Of a DNA stretch of 64,000 nt, positions 1 through 8,376 are shown in pieces. Under the pieces are notes generated by a model. It saw only the letters and a program-made list of their open reading frames with translations. It was not told the DNA's origin and did no database searches. The stretch spans positions 1,860,001-1,924,000 of the forward strand of contig CAWADU010000003.1 in assembly GCA_963781025.1 (NCBI GenBank), written 5' to 3'. This DNA is from Tardibacter sp963781025 (lineage in GTDB: Bacteria; Pseudomonadota; Alphaproteobacteria; Sphingomonadales; Sphingomonadaceae). Each line of letters opens with the position of its first letter. Within the stretch, counting starts at the first letter, position 1. Position numbers and translations under genes: made by a program.

Positions 1-395
1 AATGCGATTGCGGACCACAGCTCCACGCCGCGCTTGACGCCATGGCCGCAGCGGGAGGTGGCGTTCTGCTCTATTTGCGCCAGGAAGGACGCGGGATCGG
101 CCTGTTGAACAAGCTGCGCGCCTATGCATTGCAGGACCAGGGCTTCGATACCGTCGACGCCAATCTGCGGCTGGGCTTCAGTGTGGATGAACGCGATTTC
201 CGTATTGCCGCGCGCATGTTGTCGCTCCTGAACGTGGAACGTGTGCGGCTGCTGTCCAACAATCCCGAAAAGGTTGCCGGGCTGAAGGCGGCCGGGATCG
301 AGGTGACGGAACGGGTGCCGCTGAAGCTGCCATCAAACCCCCACAACGCCCATTACCTCGCCACCAAGCGCGACCGCACCGGACACATATTGTGA
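1..395 (+). CDS. ribA: GTP cyclohydrolase II, C-terminal part (cut by window start)
   Basis: This is the 3' end of the riboflavin-pathway enzyme that opens the ring of GTP and releases formate and pyrophosphate. The frame is open from the window edge. Its first visible residues, CDCG, are the end of the zinc-binding cysteine cluster. The nucleotide-binding stretch YLRQEGRGIGL follows, then LQDQGFDT, ANLRLGF and LLSNNPEK, and the usual HNAHYLATKRDRTGH tail; all are family hallmarks. About 130 residues are visible. The N-terminal part lies outside, so I cannot tell a stand-alone RibA from a RibBA fusion. The stop overlaps the GTG start of the next gene (GTGA). Confidence 0.95.
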   Translation, partial: CDCGPQLHAALDAMAAAGGGVLLYLRQEGRGIGLLNKLRAYALQDQGFDTVDANLRLGFSVDERDFRIAARMLSLLNVERVRLLSNNPEKVAGLKAAGIEVTERVPLKLPSNPHNAHYLATKRDRTGHIL

Positions 396-898
396 CGGTG
401 CTGCGGGTCGATGCGGATGACGGCCTGCTCCACGCATTCGGGGAGACCATGCCCTGTTCGATCGGCAAGGGCGGCGTGATCGCCGCGCGTGAAAAGCGCG
501 AGTCCGACGGCGCGACGCCCATCGGGACATGGCCACTCAGAACGGCCCTGCTTCGGCGGGACCGCGTTCGGCTTCCCGTCGGGCTGAGGCTGGCCTGGCG
601 CTGGCTGCGCGAAAACGACGGCTGGTCGGACGACATCGGCGACCCCGCCTATAATCGCCCGGTCGTTCACCCCCACCGCTGGTCAGCGGAACGGCTTTGG
701 CGCGAGGACGGGTTATATGATGTGATCGTCACACTGGGCCATAACGATGCACCGCCCGTGGCGGGGCTTGGCAGCGCGATCTTCCTCCATTGCCGAAAGC
801 CGGACAGGCCGACGCTTGGTTGCGTGGCGGTGGACAGGAACAGGCTGCTTGCGCTGCTACCCCGGCTGATGCCCGGAGACGCGTTGGAGATCACCTGA
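392..898 (+). CDS. L,D-transpeptidase family protein (YkuD fold)
   Basis: A 168-residue protein of the YkuD-type L,D-transpeptidase family, the cysteine enzymes that make 3-3 cross-links or attach proteins in peptidoglycan. The catalytic region is near the C-terminus: H133 in IFLHC, and C144 in PTLGCVAV, which fits the H-x(n)-GC pattern. The residue before GC is Leu rather than the His or Ser of many YkuD proteins, as in the shorter COG3786-like branch. I see no clear signal peptide, which is unusual for an enzyme acting in the periplasm. The start is GTG, overlapping the ribA stop. Its 3' end overlaps the convergent yggS gene by 8 bases. The family is confident; the substrate is not. Confidence 0.85.
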   Translation: MTVLRVDADDGLLHAFGETMPCSIGKGGVIAAREKRESDGATPIGTWPLRTALLRRDRVRLPVGLRLAWRWLRENDGWSDDIGDPAYNRPVVHPHRWSAERLWREDGLYDVIVTLGHNDAPPVAGLGSAIFLHCRKPDRPTLGCVAVDRNRLLALLPRLMPGDALEIT

Positions 899-1565
899 CG
901 CCTCGCTCTCCGAACAGGGCGGTGCCGACGCGGACATGGGTTGCGCCGAGCCAGACGGCGGTTTCGAAATCGCCGGACATGCCCATCGACAGGCCGACGA
1001 CCCCATTGTCCTTTGCCAATTTGGCAAGCAGTGCGAAAAAGGGAGCCGGTTCGATATCGGCGGGTGGCACCGCCATCAGCCCAGCGATGGGGAGGTTCGC
1101 CGCCCGCGCTTGCTGAAGAAGGGACGGAAGGTCGGCAATCGCGCAGCCGCCTTTCTGCGGCTCATCGCCGATATTGACCTGGATAAAGCATTGGGGCCGC
1201 CGGCCGGCGCCCGTCATCGCCTTGGCAAGCGCATCGATCAGCGAGGGCCTGTCAACTGAATGGATCGCGTCGAACAGCCGCACCGCTTCCTCGGCCTTGT
1301 TCGACTGCAACTGGCCGACCAGATGCAATTCGATATCCGGATAGGCGGCCTTCAGCGCGGGCCATTTCGCCGCCGCTTCCTGCACCCGGTTTTCGCCGAA
1401 CACGCGCTGCCCGGCTGCGATCAGCGGCGTGATCGTTTCGACCTCATGCGTTTTCGATACGGCAATGAGCGTCACCCCAGCCGGATCGCGGCCCGCGACC
1501 TTGGCCGCCTGCTGAATTCGCGCCTCGACCTCTTTCAGCCGCATCGCCTGTTGTTCAATCTCCAT
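891..1565 (-). CDS. yggS: YggS family pyridoxal phosphate homeostasis protein
   Basis: A 224-residue single-domain PLP-binding protein of the YggS/PROSC family, which buffers free pyridoxal phosphate and has no known enzyme activity. The PLP lysine is K38 in LIAVSKTH. Other family signatures follow in order: FGENRVQEA, LHLVGQLQSNK, QVNIGDEPQKGG, GLMAVPP, LSMGMSGDFE and VRVGTALFG, the last two forming the phosphate-binding end of the barrel. Length matches the family. The start ATG is only 23 bases from the divergently transcribed thiE-like gene, so the two share one very short promoter region. Confidence 0.95.
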   Translation of the reverse strand: MEIEQQAMRLKEVEARIQQAAKVAGRDPAGVTLIAVSKTHEVETITPLIAAGQRVFGENRVQEAAAKWPALKAAYPDIELHLVGQLQSNKAEEAVRLFDAIHSVDRPSLIDALAKAMTGAGRRPQCFIQVNIGDEPQKGGCAIADLPSLLQQARAANLPIAGLMAVPPADIEPAPFFALLAKLAKDNGVVGLSMGMSGDFETAVWLGATHVRVGTALFGERGVR

Positions 1566-1588
1566 GGCGCGCTGCTATAGAGAGCGCC

Positions 1589-2140
1589 ATGCATTCCCGC
1601 CACCCTGCGCGACAATCCTTGCCAAGACTTTGGCTGATGACCGACGAGCGGATGGACGACCGGCTTTTGGCCGCGGTCTCCCGCCTGCCCAAGGGAAAAG
1701 CGGGTGTCGTCTGGCGTCATTACCAGACGCCCGGCGCGGAACGCCATGCGCTGTACAAACGGATACGCGCGATTGCCCGGCGCAACCGGCTGACCCTGCT
1801 GCTGGCGGATAGCCCCGCCCTCGCCCGGGCCTGGAAAGCCGATGGCTGGCACGGGCGGACGCCGGGCCGCAATGCACGGCTGATCCACAGCATGGCGGCG
1901 CATGACCGGCGCGAGATGGTCACGGCTGCTCGCGCGGGTGCCGATCTGATTTTTCTCTCGCCCGTGTTCGCGACCCGATCCCATCCCCGTGCGCGAGCGC
2001 TCGGCCCCCTGCGGTTCGGCCTGCTCGCCCGCGACAAGCCCGCGCCGCTTATCGCGCTTGGCGGAATGACATCATCCCGGTTTCGCGGGATGATGGCGCT
2101 GGGCGCTGACGGCTATGCCGCGATTGATGCGTGGCTATGA
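1589..2140 (+). CDS. Thiamine phosphate synthase-like (ThiE/TenI) protein
   Basis: A 183-residue TIM-barrel protein of the ThiE/TenI superfamily. The recognisable C-terminal motifs are AAHDRREMVTAARAGADLI, the SPVFATRSHP loop (GPxFxTxSK-like) and IALGGM near the phosphate site. The usual GxHxGQxD substrate loop is degenerate (ADGWHGRTPG), and the protein is about 25 residues shorter than typical ThiE. It may therefore be the divergent sphingomonad ThiE-like clade or a TenI-type protein rather than a true thiamine phosphate synthase. No other thi gene is nearby. A perfect 10-base-pair inverted repeat (2070-2095) lies within the coding sequence. Confidence 0.75.
   Translation: MHSRHPARQSLPRLWLMTDERMDDRLLAAVSRLPKGKAGVVWRHYQTPGAERHALYKRIRAIARRNRLTLLLADSPALARAWKADGWHGRTPGRNARLIHSMAAHDRREMVTAARAGADLIFLSPVFATRSHPRARALGPLRFGLLARDKPAPLIALGGMTSSRFRGMMALGADGYAAIDAWL
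2070..2095. repeat. Perfect 10-bp inverted repeat inside the thiE-like gene
   Basis: CATCATCCCG at 2070-2079 and CGGGATGATG at 2086-2095 flank a 6-base loop. The hairpin is in frame and encodes part of the variable segment after IALGGM. No T-run follows, so it is not a classical terminator. Confidence 0.7.
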
Positions 2141-2206
2141 CCCGGACAAGCTGCCGGATCAGACAAGAATTCGCCACGTTGGCGTCTAGAAGCTGAAGCT
2201 GGGGCG

Positions 2207-2913
2207 TCAGAAGCTGAGTGTCCGACGTAGACCGACTGCAAATCGCGGCGGCTATCAACCATCAGGCCGCTCGCGTCGTCACGCTTGTAACGAACGCCGC
2301 CCGACAGCGACAGATTTCTGGAGACCGAATAGGCGCCGCCCAGGTCGACCGAATAGCTCTGGTTGCGGCCCAGTATCCTGGTCGCGGTATCATTTTCGCG
2401 GTCGCTGCCCAGTTGCAGCGTGCCGCGCCAGTTGCGGCCCAGATAGGACACGCCAACGTCGACCGATTCCCGTCCGAATGGCGCAAGGCCCGCATCGAAC
2501 TTCGCTACGCCGCCCGACAGCGCGAAGCGGCTCCAGCCGATACTGACGCCGAGGTTATAGGCCGACGGCGCGGTCATTTCGTTTCCGGCCACCGTCGTCT
2601 GCGCCGCTTCAGCCCGGCTGACGCTATGCGAACGGAGCGCGACAGTGACCGACTTCTTCGAACCCGGTGAGCCGGACGGCGTGAAACGGAAGGTCTTTTC
2701 GCCGCTGCTGCCGCGTGACAGAGTGGCCGCGAGCTTTGGATCGGCGGCCGCCGGCGTGAAGCCCAGCAGGCCCGGCGGAGCCGTGGCGAGGGTCACGGGA
2801 AAGGCATGTTTCTTCGGCGATTTGGTCTGCGCCTGCGCAAGGGGCACCGTCAGCGGAAGCGCTGAAATCGCTACCGCAAGCACCCCTGCCGCAATGTGCG
2901 CCATTGGCCGCAC
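2207..2913 (-). CDS. Conserved outer-membrane beta-barrel-like protein, frameshifted at its end
   Basis: A secreted protein of about 235 residues with a signal peptide (hydrophobic core AAGVLAVAISALPL, cleavage near AQAQ). The C-terminal half alternates in the way beta-barrel strands do (YNLGVSIGWSRFALSGG, SVDVGVSYLGRNW, NLSLSGGVRYKR, LQSVYVG). The start is GTG at 2913, preceded by GGGAGG at good spacing; an ATG at 2904 is the alternative. The frame as sequenced runs on to 2113 with an unrelated 32-residue tail. One extra base near 2219-2224 would give VG-T-LSF-stop (stop at 2207-2209). A terminal Phe is the usual end of outer-membrane barrels, so I read the end as frameshifted. The specific function is unknown. 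Confidence 0.7.
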
Positions 2914-3066
2914 GAATTCTTTCCTCCCATCCCGAACTACGGCTCATATCATGCGCCGCAGCCAAATCGCCACCCCCAGGGCATGAGAATCCGGCCTTGT
3001 TGCCTGAAATCACACAGTTTCATGACCTGTCTGCTCTCAAAATTTTGAACGTCCGGGGCTAACCCT

Positions 3067-3094
3067 TTGCGCTTCTCGGCGCGCCTCCTATAAC
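3067..3094 (+). promoter_or_regulatory. Candidate sigma-70-type promoter of the DUF3576-leuS operon
   Basis: A -35-like TTGCGC (3067-3072) and a -10-like TATAAC (3089-3094) are separated by 16 bases. They lie about 55 bases before the start codon at 3150, in the 236-base gap between divergent genes. Pattern only; no transcript evidence. Confidence 0.45.
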
Positions 3095-3149
3095 GGCGCG
3101 GTTCAACACCGGTGGCGCGGGCTGGCAGGCCCGATTGGAAGGTCAATTC

Positions 3150-3581
3150 ATGACGCTGTTTTCTAGAATTTCCCTGGGCTTGGCGCTGGCACTGACGCTT
3201 GCGGCCTGCGGCGGCCACAAGGAGCGCCCGAAGGCTGACCTGGCCGCGTCCAAAGTCACGACGATCGGTGTCAACGCCTATCTTTGGCGGGCCGCGCTCG
3301 ACGCGATCTCGTTCATGCCGCTGGCTCAGGCGGACGCGAACAGCGGCGTCATCGTCAGCGACTGGTATGCCAATCCCGCCGCTCCCACCGAGCGTGTGAA
3401 AGTCACGATATCGATCCTCGACAAGGATCTGCGCGCCGATGCGCTGCGCGTCGCCGCTTCGCGCCAGGTCTATTCGAACGGCCAGTGGCTCGACGCGGAG
3501 TTGCGCGCGGGCACCGTCCAGCGGCTTGAGGAAATCATTCTGGCGAAGGCGCGCGACCTTCGCCTCGCAGCCATCGGGTAA
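3150..3581 (+). CDS. DUF3576 domain lipoprotein
   Basis: A 143-residue predicted lipoprotein of the DUF3576 family, common in alphaproteobacteria directly before leuS. The N-terminal hydrophobic segment ends in the lipobox LAAC, giving a lipidated cysteine near residue 19. The mature part carries the conserved IGVNAYLWRAALDAISFMPL stretch and the SDWY motif. I chose the ATG at 3150 because GGAAGG lies 7 bases upstream; a TTG further upstream is in frame but less likely. Function unknown. It is presumably envelope-located and is co-transcribed with leuS, which starts 13 bases after its stop. Confidence 0.85.
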   Translation: MTLFSRISLGLALALTLAACGGHKERPKADLAASKVTTIGVNAYLWRAALDAISFMPLAQADANSGVIVSDWYANPAAPTERVKVTISILDKDLRADALRVAASRQVYSNGQWLDAELRAGTVQRLEEIILAKARDLRLAAIG

Positions 3582-3594
3582 TCGACGCAAGACC

Positions 3595-6111
3595 GTGACC
3601 AGCCGTTTCAATCCCAAGTCCGCCGATGCGCGCTGGCAGCGCGTGTGGGAGGACAGCCAGACTTTCGCCGCTGACGACAGCTCCGCGAAACCGCGCACCT
3701 ATGTGCTTGAGATGTTTCCCTATCCATCGGGCCGCATCCACATGGGCCACGTCCGCAACTATACCATGGGCGACGTCATCGCGCGCTATCGGCGGGCGAA
3801 GGGCTATGAGGTGCTTCACCCGATGGGCTGGGACGCCTTCGGCATGCCGGCGGAAAACGCGGCGATGGAAAAGAAGGTCCATCCCGGCAGTTGGACGAGG
3901 GCCAACATCGCGACGATGCGCGATCAGCTGAAGGGGCTGGGCTTCGCGCTGGACTGGAGCCGCGAGCTGGCGACCTGCGAACCCGAATATTACGGGCAGG
4001 AACAGTCGCTGTTCCTCGACCTGTTCGAGGCGGGGCTCGTCTATCGCAAGGAAAGCGCGGTCAACTGGGATCCGGTCGATCATACCGTGCTGGCAAATGA
4101 GCAGGTGATCGACGGTCGCGGCTGGCGTTCGGGCGCGCTGGTCGAACGCCGCAAGCTCAGCCAGTGGTTCTTGAAGATCACCGACTTCGCAGACGAGCTG
4201 CTCGACGGCCTCGACACGCTGAAAGGCTGGCCCGAGAAGGTCCGGCTGATGCAGGAAAACTGGATCGGCAAGTCCCAGGGCCTGCGCTTTCGCTTTTCGT
4301 TATCGGAACGCGCCGCCGGTTTCGACGGATTTGAAGTATTCACCACCCGGCCGGACACGCTGTTCGGCGCGAGCTTCGCCGCCATATCGCCCGAACACCC
4401 CCTCGCCGATGCGTTGGCGAAAAGCGATCCGGCGCTGGCCGCCTTCATCGCCGAATGCCGCGCCACCGGCACTGCGGCCGCCGAAATCGAAACGGCCGAG
4501 AAAAAGGGCCATGATACCGGCCTCAGTGTCGTCCATCCCCTTGATCCGTCATGGAAACTGCCGCTGTTCGTCGCGAACTTCGTGCTGATGGACTATGGCA
4601 CGGGCGCGGTTTTCGGCTGTCCGGCGCACGATCAGCGCGACCTCGATTTCGCGCGCAAATACGCGCTGCCGGTTAAACGCGTGGTGGCGGGCAGCGACAA
4701 TGCGGACGAACCCATCCAGGACGAGGCCTATACCGGCCCCGGCAGACTGGTGAATTCGGATTTCCTCGACGGCATGGCGATCGACGACGCCAAGGCCGCC
4801 GTGATCGCCCGCGCCGAATCTACAGGCTGGGGCCAGGGCACCACCGTCTGGCGGCTACGCGACTGGGGCGTATCGCGCCAGCGTTACTGGGGCACGCCGA
4901 TCCCCATCATCCATTGCGAGGTCTGCGGCGTCGTTCCGGTGCCGAAGAAGCAGCTTCCGGTCGTGCTGCCCGAGGACGTCACCTTCGACGTTCCCGGCAA
5001 TCCGCTGGACCGGCACGCGACGTGGAAACACGTCGATTGCCCCCAGTGCGGCAAGCCTGCCCGGCGCGAGACGGACACGCTCGACACCTTCGTGGATTCA
5101 AGCTGGTATTTCATCCGCTTCGCCAGCCAGCCCGACGACAAGCCGTTCGACAAGGCGGTCGCCGAAAAATGGCTGGCGGTCGACCAATATATCGGCGGCG
5201 TCGAACACGCGATCCTGCACCTGCTCTACGCCCGTTTCTGGACGCGCGCGCTACGCCGCATCGGCAAGCTCGACGTTGCGGAGCCCTTCACCGGCCTGTT
5301 CACCCAGGGCATGGTGACGCATGAGACGTACAAGGCGGACGACGGCCGCTGGCTTTCCCCGGACGACGTGGAAAAGCGGGCGGGCGCGATGATCGAAATC
5401 TCGACCGGCAAACCCGCAACAGCGGGCCGCGTCGAGAAGATGTCCAAGTCCAAGAAGAATGTCGTCGATCCCTCCCCGATCATCGACCAGTACGGCGCGG
5501 ACGCGGTGCGCTGGTTCATGCTGTCCGACAGCCCGCCAGAGCGCGATCTTGCCTGGTCGGAAGCCGGAATCGAGGGCGCATGGCGGTTCGTTCAGCGGGT
5601 CTGGCGACTGGTCGACGCCACCGCGCCTGCCCAGGGCGCCGACGTCGATCTCGACCGCAAGCTCCATAAGACGATCGCGGGCATAGCCGAGGACATCGAC
5701 GCGCTTCAGTTCAACAAGGCCGTCGCCAAGCTCTATGAACTGGTGAACGCGGTCGAAAAGACGAAACCGTCGGGGTCGCGTCACACTGCGGTCGACACGC
5801 TCGTCCGCCTCGTCGCGCCGATGATGCCGCATCTGGCGGAGGAAGCCTGGGCGAAGCTCGGCCACACTGGCCTTGTCGCCGACGCCGCATGGCCCGAAGC
5901 CGATCCAGCCTTGCTGGTCGACGACAACGTCACCATCGCCATACAGGTCAACGGCAAGCTGCGCGACACCGAGCTTGTAGCGAAGGGTTCATCCAAGGCC
6001 GATCTTGAGCAGGTGGCGCTGGCCAACACCAAGGTGCAGGCTGCCTTGGCTGGCAATGCGCCAAAGAAAATCATTGTCGTCCCCGACCGTCTGGTCAATC
6101 TGGTGGCATGA
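3595..6111 (+). CDS. leuS: Leucyl-tRNA synthetase
   Basis: Charges tRNA-Leu with leucine in the cytoplasm. It is a class I synthetase of 838 residues with the HIGH-type motif HMGH at 49-52 and KMSKS at 615-619. The CP1 editing domain lies between them (FTTRPDTLFGA and the MDYGTGAVFGCPAHDQRD region), and a C-terminal anticodon and tRNA-binding part follows. The frame is open for 52 codons further upstream through the preceding gene. The GTG at 3595 fits the family N-terminus (SRFNPKSADARWQ). The lptE gene starts on its stop codon (ATGA). No LeuRS motif is missing. Confidence 0.98.
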   Translation: MTSRFNPKSADARWQRVWEDSQTFAADDSSAKPRTYVLEMFPYPSGRIHMGHVRNYTMGDVIARYRRAKGYEVLHPMGWDAFGMPAENAAMEKKVHPGSWTRANIATMRDQLKGLGFALDWSRELATCEPEYYGQEQSLFLDLFEAGLVYRKESAVNWDPVDHTVLANEQVIDGRGWRSGALVERRKLSQWFLKITDFADELLDGLDTLKGWPEKVRLMQENWIGKSQGLRFRFSLSERAAGFDGFEVFTTRPDTLFGASFAAISPEHPLADALAKSDPALAAFIAECRATGTAAAEIETAEKKGHDTGLSVVHPLDPSWKLPLFVANFVLMDYGTGAVFGCPAHDQRDLDFARKYALPVKRVVAGSDNADEPIQDEAYTGPGRLVNSDFLDGMAIDDAKAAVIARAESTGWGQGTTVWRLRDWGVSRQRYWGTPIPIIHCEVCGVVPVPKKQLPVVLPEDVTFDVPGNPLDRHATWKHVDCPQCGKPARRETDTLDTFVDSSWYFIRFASQPDDKPFDKAVAEKWLAVDQYIGGVEHAILHLLYARFWTRALRRIGKLDVAEPFTGLFTQGMVTHETYKADDGRWLSPDDVEKRAGAMIEISTGKPATAGRVEKMSKSKKNVVDPSPIIDQYGADAVRWFMLSDSPPERDLAWSEAGIEGAWRFVQRVWRLVDATAPAQGADVDLDRKLHKTIAGIAEDIDALQFNKAVAKLYELVNAVEKTKPSGSRHTAVDTLVRLVAPMMPHLAEEAWAKLGHTGLVADAAWPEADPALLVDDNVTIAIQVNGKLRDTELVAKGSSKADLEQVALANTKVQAALAGNAPKKIIVVPDRLVNLVA

Positions 6112-6602
6112 TGGTGCGGATCGCCCTTTTCCTTGTGGCTGCGGTGGCGCTGACCGGCTGCCAGCTTCGCCCCATATACGCGGGTGGCGGATCGGGTGCG
6201 GTCGCCACCGCTCTTGGCACCGTCCAAATCGCGCCGATCGACAATCGTTCCGGCTGGCTTGTGCGGCAGGCGCTGATCGATCGTTTCGGCACGCCCCAGG
6301 GGACACCGGCCTACCGGGTCGAGGTCGAACTTGACGACAGCATCAAGGGCTATGGCATCCGCACCGACGATGCGATCACGCGCGAACGGCGGACGCTGCG
6401 CGCGCGTTACAAGCTGGTGTCGACGGACAAGCAGCTTGTCCTGCTCGACGCCACCGCCGGCAGCGACGCGGGCATCGACATCACCACGTCCGAATATGCG
6501 ACGATCGCAGCCGAACAAACGGCGCTGGAGCGGCTTTCGGTCGACCTCGCCAACCAGATCGCCACGCGGGTCGCGCTTTATCTTCGCAATCAGAAGCCAT
6601 GA
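6108..6602 (+). CDS. lptE: LPS-assembly lipoprotein LptE
   Basis: A 164-residue outer-membrane lipoprotein that plugs the LptD barrel and helps to place lipopolysaccharide in the outer leaflet. The signal peptide ends in the lipobox LTGC with C18 as the lipidated residue, followed by QLRPIYAGG, the typical start of alphaproteobacterial LptE (LRPLY-like). Identity rests on this N-terminal signature, the length and the leuS-lptE-holA order, which is standard in this class. Its start overlaps leuS and its stop overlaps holA, so the three are translationally coupled. Confidence 0.9.
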   Translation: MMVRIALFLVAAVALTGCQLRPIYAGGGSGAVATALGTVQIAPIDNRSGWLVRQALIDRFGTPQGTPAYRVEVELDDSIKGYGIRTDDAITRERRTLRARYKLVSTDKQLVLLDATAGSDAGIDITTSEYATIAAEQTALERLSVDLANQIATRVALYLRNQKP

Positions 6603-7624
6603 AGGCTGGCCGCGCCGAAATCGCCCGCGCGGTAGACAAGCCTGACCCCGCCCTTCGCCTGCTGCTGCTTCACGGCCCCGACGAGGCCGGATCGCGCGCC
6701 CTGGGCGCACGTCTGGAGGCGGCGTTGGGTACGGACTATGAACGGATCGATCTTTCACCCGGCGATTTGAGGGCTGACCCGGCCCGCCTCGCCGATGAGG
6801 CGGCCGCGACCTCCATGTTCGGCACGGCGACGCTGATTCGCATCAGCGGCATTGCCGACGAATCGGCCGAAGCCGTCGCGGCGCTGTTCGAAGCGCCTGC
6901 CGCGGGCAATCCAGTGCTTGCCTATGCGAACGCCTTGCGCAAGGATTCAAAGCTTCTCAAGCTGGTGGAGGCTTCCCCGCTCGCGCTCCATTTCGCCAGC
7001 TATCCGATGGAAGACCGCGACGCGGAGAATGAAGCGCAGGCGCTGTTCAAGGCCGAGGGCCTGCGACCGAGCCGTGATTCCATCCGCGCGCTGACCGATG
7101 CGGCAGCAGGCGACCGGGCCATATTGGCGGGCGAAATCGCAAAGCTCGCGCTTTATCTCGATGCGACGCCCGAACATCCGAAGGCCGTTGAACCCGCCGC
7201 CGTCGCCGCGCTCGTCTCGGGCCTCAGCGAAAGCGACCTTGGCGCTTTGGTGAACGCGGTATTTGGCGGCCGCCTCGCGGAAGCCGAACGGCAAATGGCC
7301 AATGCCGAACTGGACGGGATCACCGGTATACCGCTGATCCGCGCCGCGCTTCGCCGTCTGCATCTTCTCGCCGAGCTTCGTGCCGAAATCGATACCGGCC
7401 AATCCATCGAAACCGCCATCGCCACCCGGGGCAAATCGGTGTTCTGGAAGGACCGCCCGTCATTGGGGGACCAGCTTGGCCGCTGGCGCACACCGGCGCT
7501 GCTGCGCGCCATCACCGCCCTGGTCGAAGCCGAACGCAGGATCAAGCGCAGCGGATCGGCGGGGGATATCGTTGCGGCCGAAACGCTGCTGGCGCTCGCC
7601 CGTCACGCGGCGCGGCGGAGCTAG
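6599..7624 (+). CDS. holA: DNA polymerase III subunit delta
   Basis: A 341-residue delta subunit of the clamp loader, which opens the beta sliding clamp. The alphaproteobacterial HolA pattern is visible: LLLLHGPDEAGSRALG at the N-terminus, the AATSMFGTATLIRISG segment, the clamp-interacting and AAA-like middle with FASYPMEDRDAENEAQALF, and the C-terminal helical collar domain with IPLIRAALRRLHLLAELR. Walker motifs are absent, as expected for delta. It overlaps lptE by four bases and closes the operon. Confidence 0.93.
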   Translation: MKAGRAEIARAVDKPDPALRLLLLHGPDEAGSRALGARLEAALGTDYERIDLSPGDLRADPARLADEAAATSMFGTATLIRISGIADESAEAVAALFEAPAAGNPVLAYANALRKDSKLLKLVEASPLALHFASYPMEDRDAENEAQALFKAEGLRPSRDSIRALTDAAAGDRAILAGEIAKLALYLDATPEHPKAVEPAAVAALVSGLSESDLGALVNAVFGGRLAEAERQMANAELDGITGIPLIRAALRRLHLLAELRAEIDTGQSIETAIATRGKSVFWKDRPSLGDQLGRWRTPALLRAITALVEAERRIKRSGSAGDIVAAETLLALARHAARRS

Positions 7625-7671
7625 GCGTCACCGCGTTCAGACCTGGGCGAGATCGCCCCCCAAAAAAACCG

Positions 7672-8283
7672 TCAGCGCGGCCCCACCATGGTGGCCGCTG
7701 ATGCCTTCTTCTTCGGATGGGCATTTTGCATGATCTGCAAGATGGCGGCGCTGCGGCCATCCCGCGTCGCATAGTCGCGCGCGGAATTGCCGGAGAAGCG
7801 ATCGGACTGATCGGGGTCGGCGCCACCGTCGATAAGCGCGCGGACACTGCCTGGATCCCGCGCCTGCACGGCGAGGATCAGCGCCGTCTCGCCACGTGAG
7901 TTGGTCCCGTTCACATCCGCCCCGTGATAAAGGAGCGTACGAATTCCATCGACGAAGCCGAGCTGCGCCGCAAGGATGAGCGGCGTCTGTCCGTCCTTGT
8001 CGCGGCCTTCAAGATTGGCGCCCGCGTTGGCCAGGAAGTTGATCCAGGCAACGTCCCTGCGTTTCACCACGATGTGCAAGGCGGTTTCGCCGGTCGAATA
8101 ATCGCGGGTGTTCACCACGGTCGATCCGGGCTTGTCGAACAGCGTCTTCGCCGCCAGCGCATCCTGATCGCGAACCGCCTTCAGAAATTTATAGGCATCC
8201 GACTGCAACTGGGCGCCAGCTGGCGCGCCCATCATCATCAGCAATGCCGCCGCCAGCGCGGCCCGGATCAGCATCGGCCTCAT
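7672..8283 (-). CDS. Secreted ankyrin-repeat protein
   Basis: A 203-residue protein with a signal peptide (hydrophobic ALAAALLMMMGAPAGA, likely cleaved before QLQSD) and about four ankyrin repeats. The repeat signatures are TGETALHIVVKRRD, DGQTPLILAAQLGFVDGIRTLL, RGETALILAVQARD and a degenerate last repeat ending in SARDYATRDG. Such repeats bind proteins; the partner is unknown. I chose the ATG at 8283, preceded by GAGAGG, rather than an in-frame GTG 45 bases upstream, because it gives a proper signal peptide. The C-terminus is Lys/Ala-rich (PKKKASAATM). It is convergent with holA and divergent from the SCO gene. Confidence 0.85.
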   Translation of the reverse strand: MRPMLIRAALAAALLMMMGAPAGAQLQSDAYKFLKAVRDQDALAAKTLFDKPGSTVVNTRDYSTGETALHIVVKRRDVAWINFLANAGANLEGRDKDGQTPLILAAQLGFVDGIRTLLYHGADVNGTNSRGETALILAVQARDPGSVRALIDGGADPDQSDRFSGNSARDYATRDGRSAAILQIMQNAHPKKKASAATMVGPR

Positions 8284-8376
8284 CAACACGCCTCTCTCAA
8301 ACCGTTTGTCGCGGACCTTAGCCCACACAATCTATGCTTGCCAACGCGCTCCTGCCGAAGCAGAGGTGGCCCTGTC

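Noticed and set aside
7640..7675. Hairpin GGGCGA-GA-TCGCCC after holA as a terminator
   Set aside because: The run after it on the plus strand is A rather than T, and on the minus strand the T-run precedes the stem, so it does not fit a rho-independent terminator.
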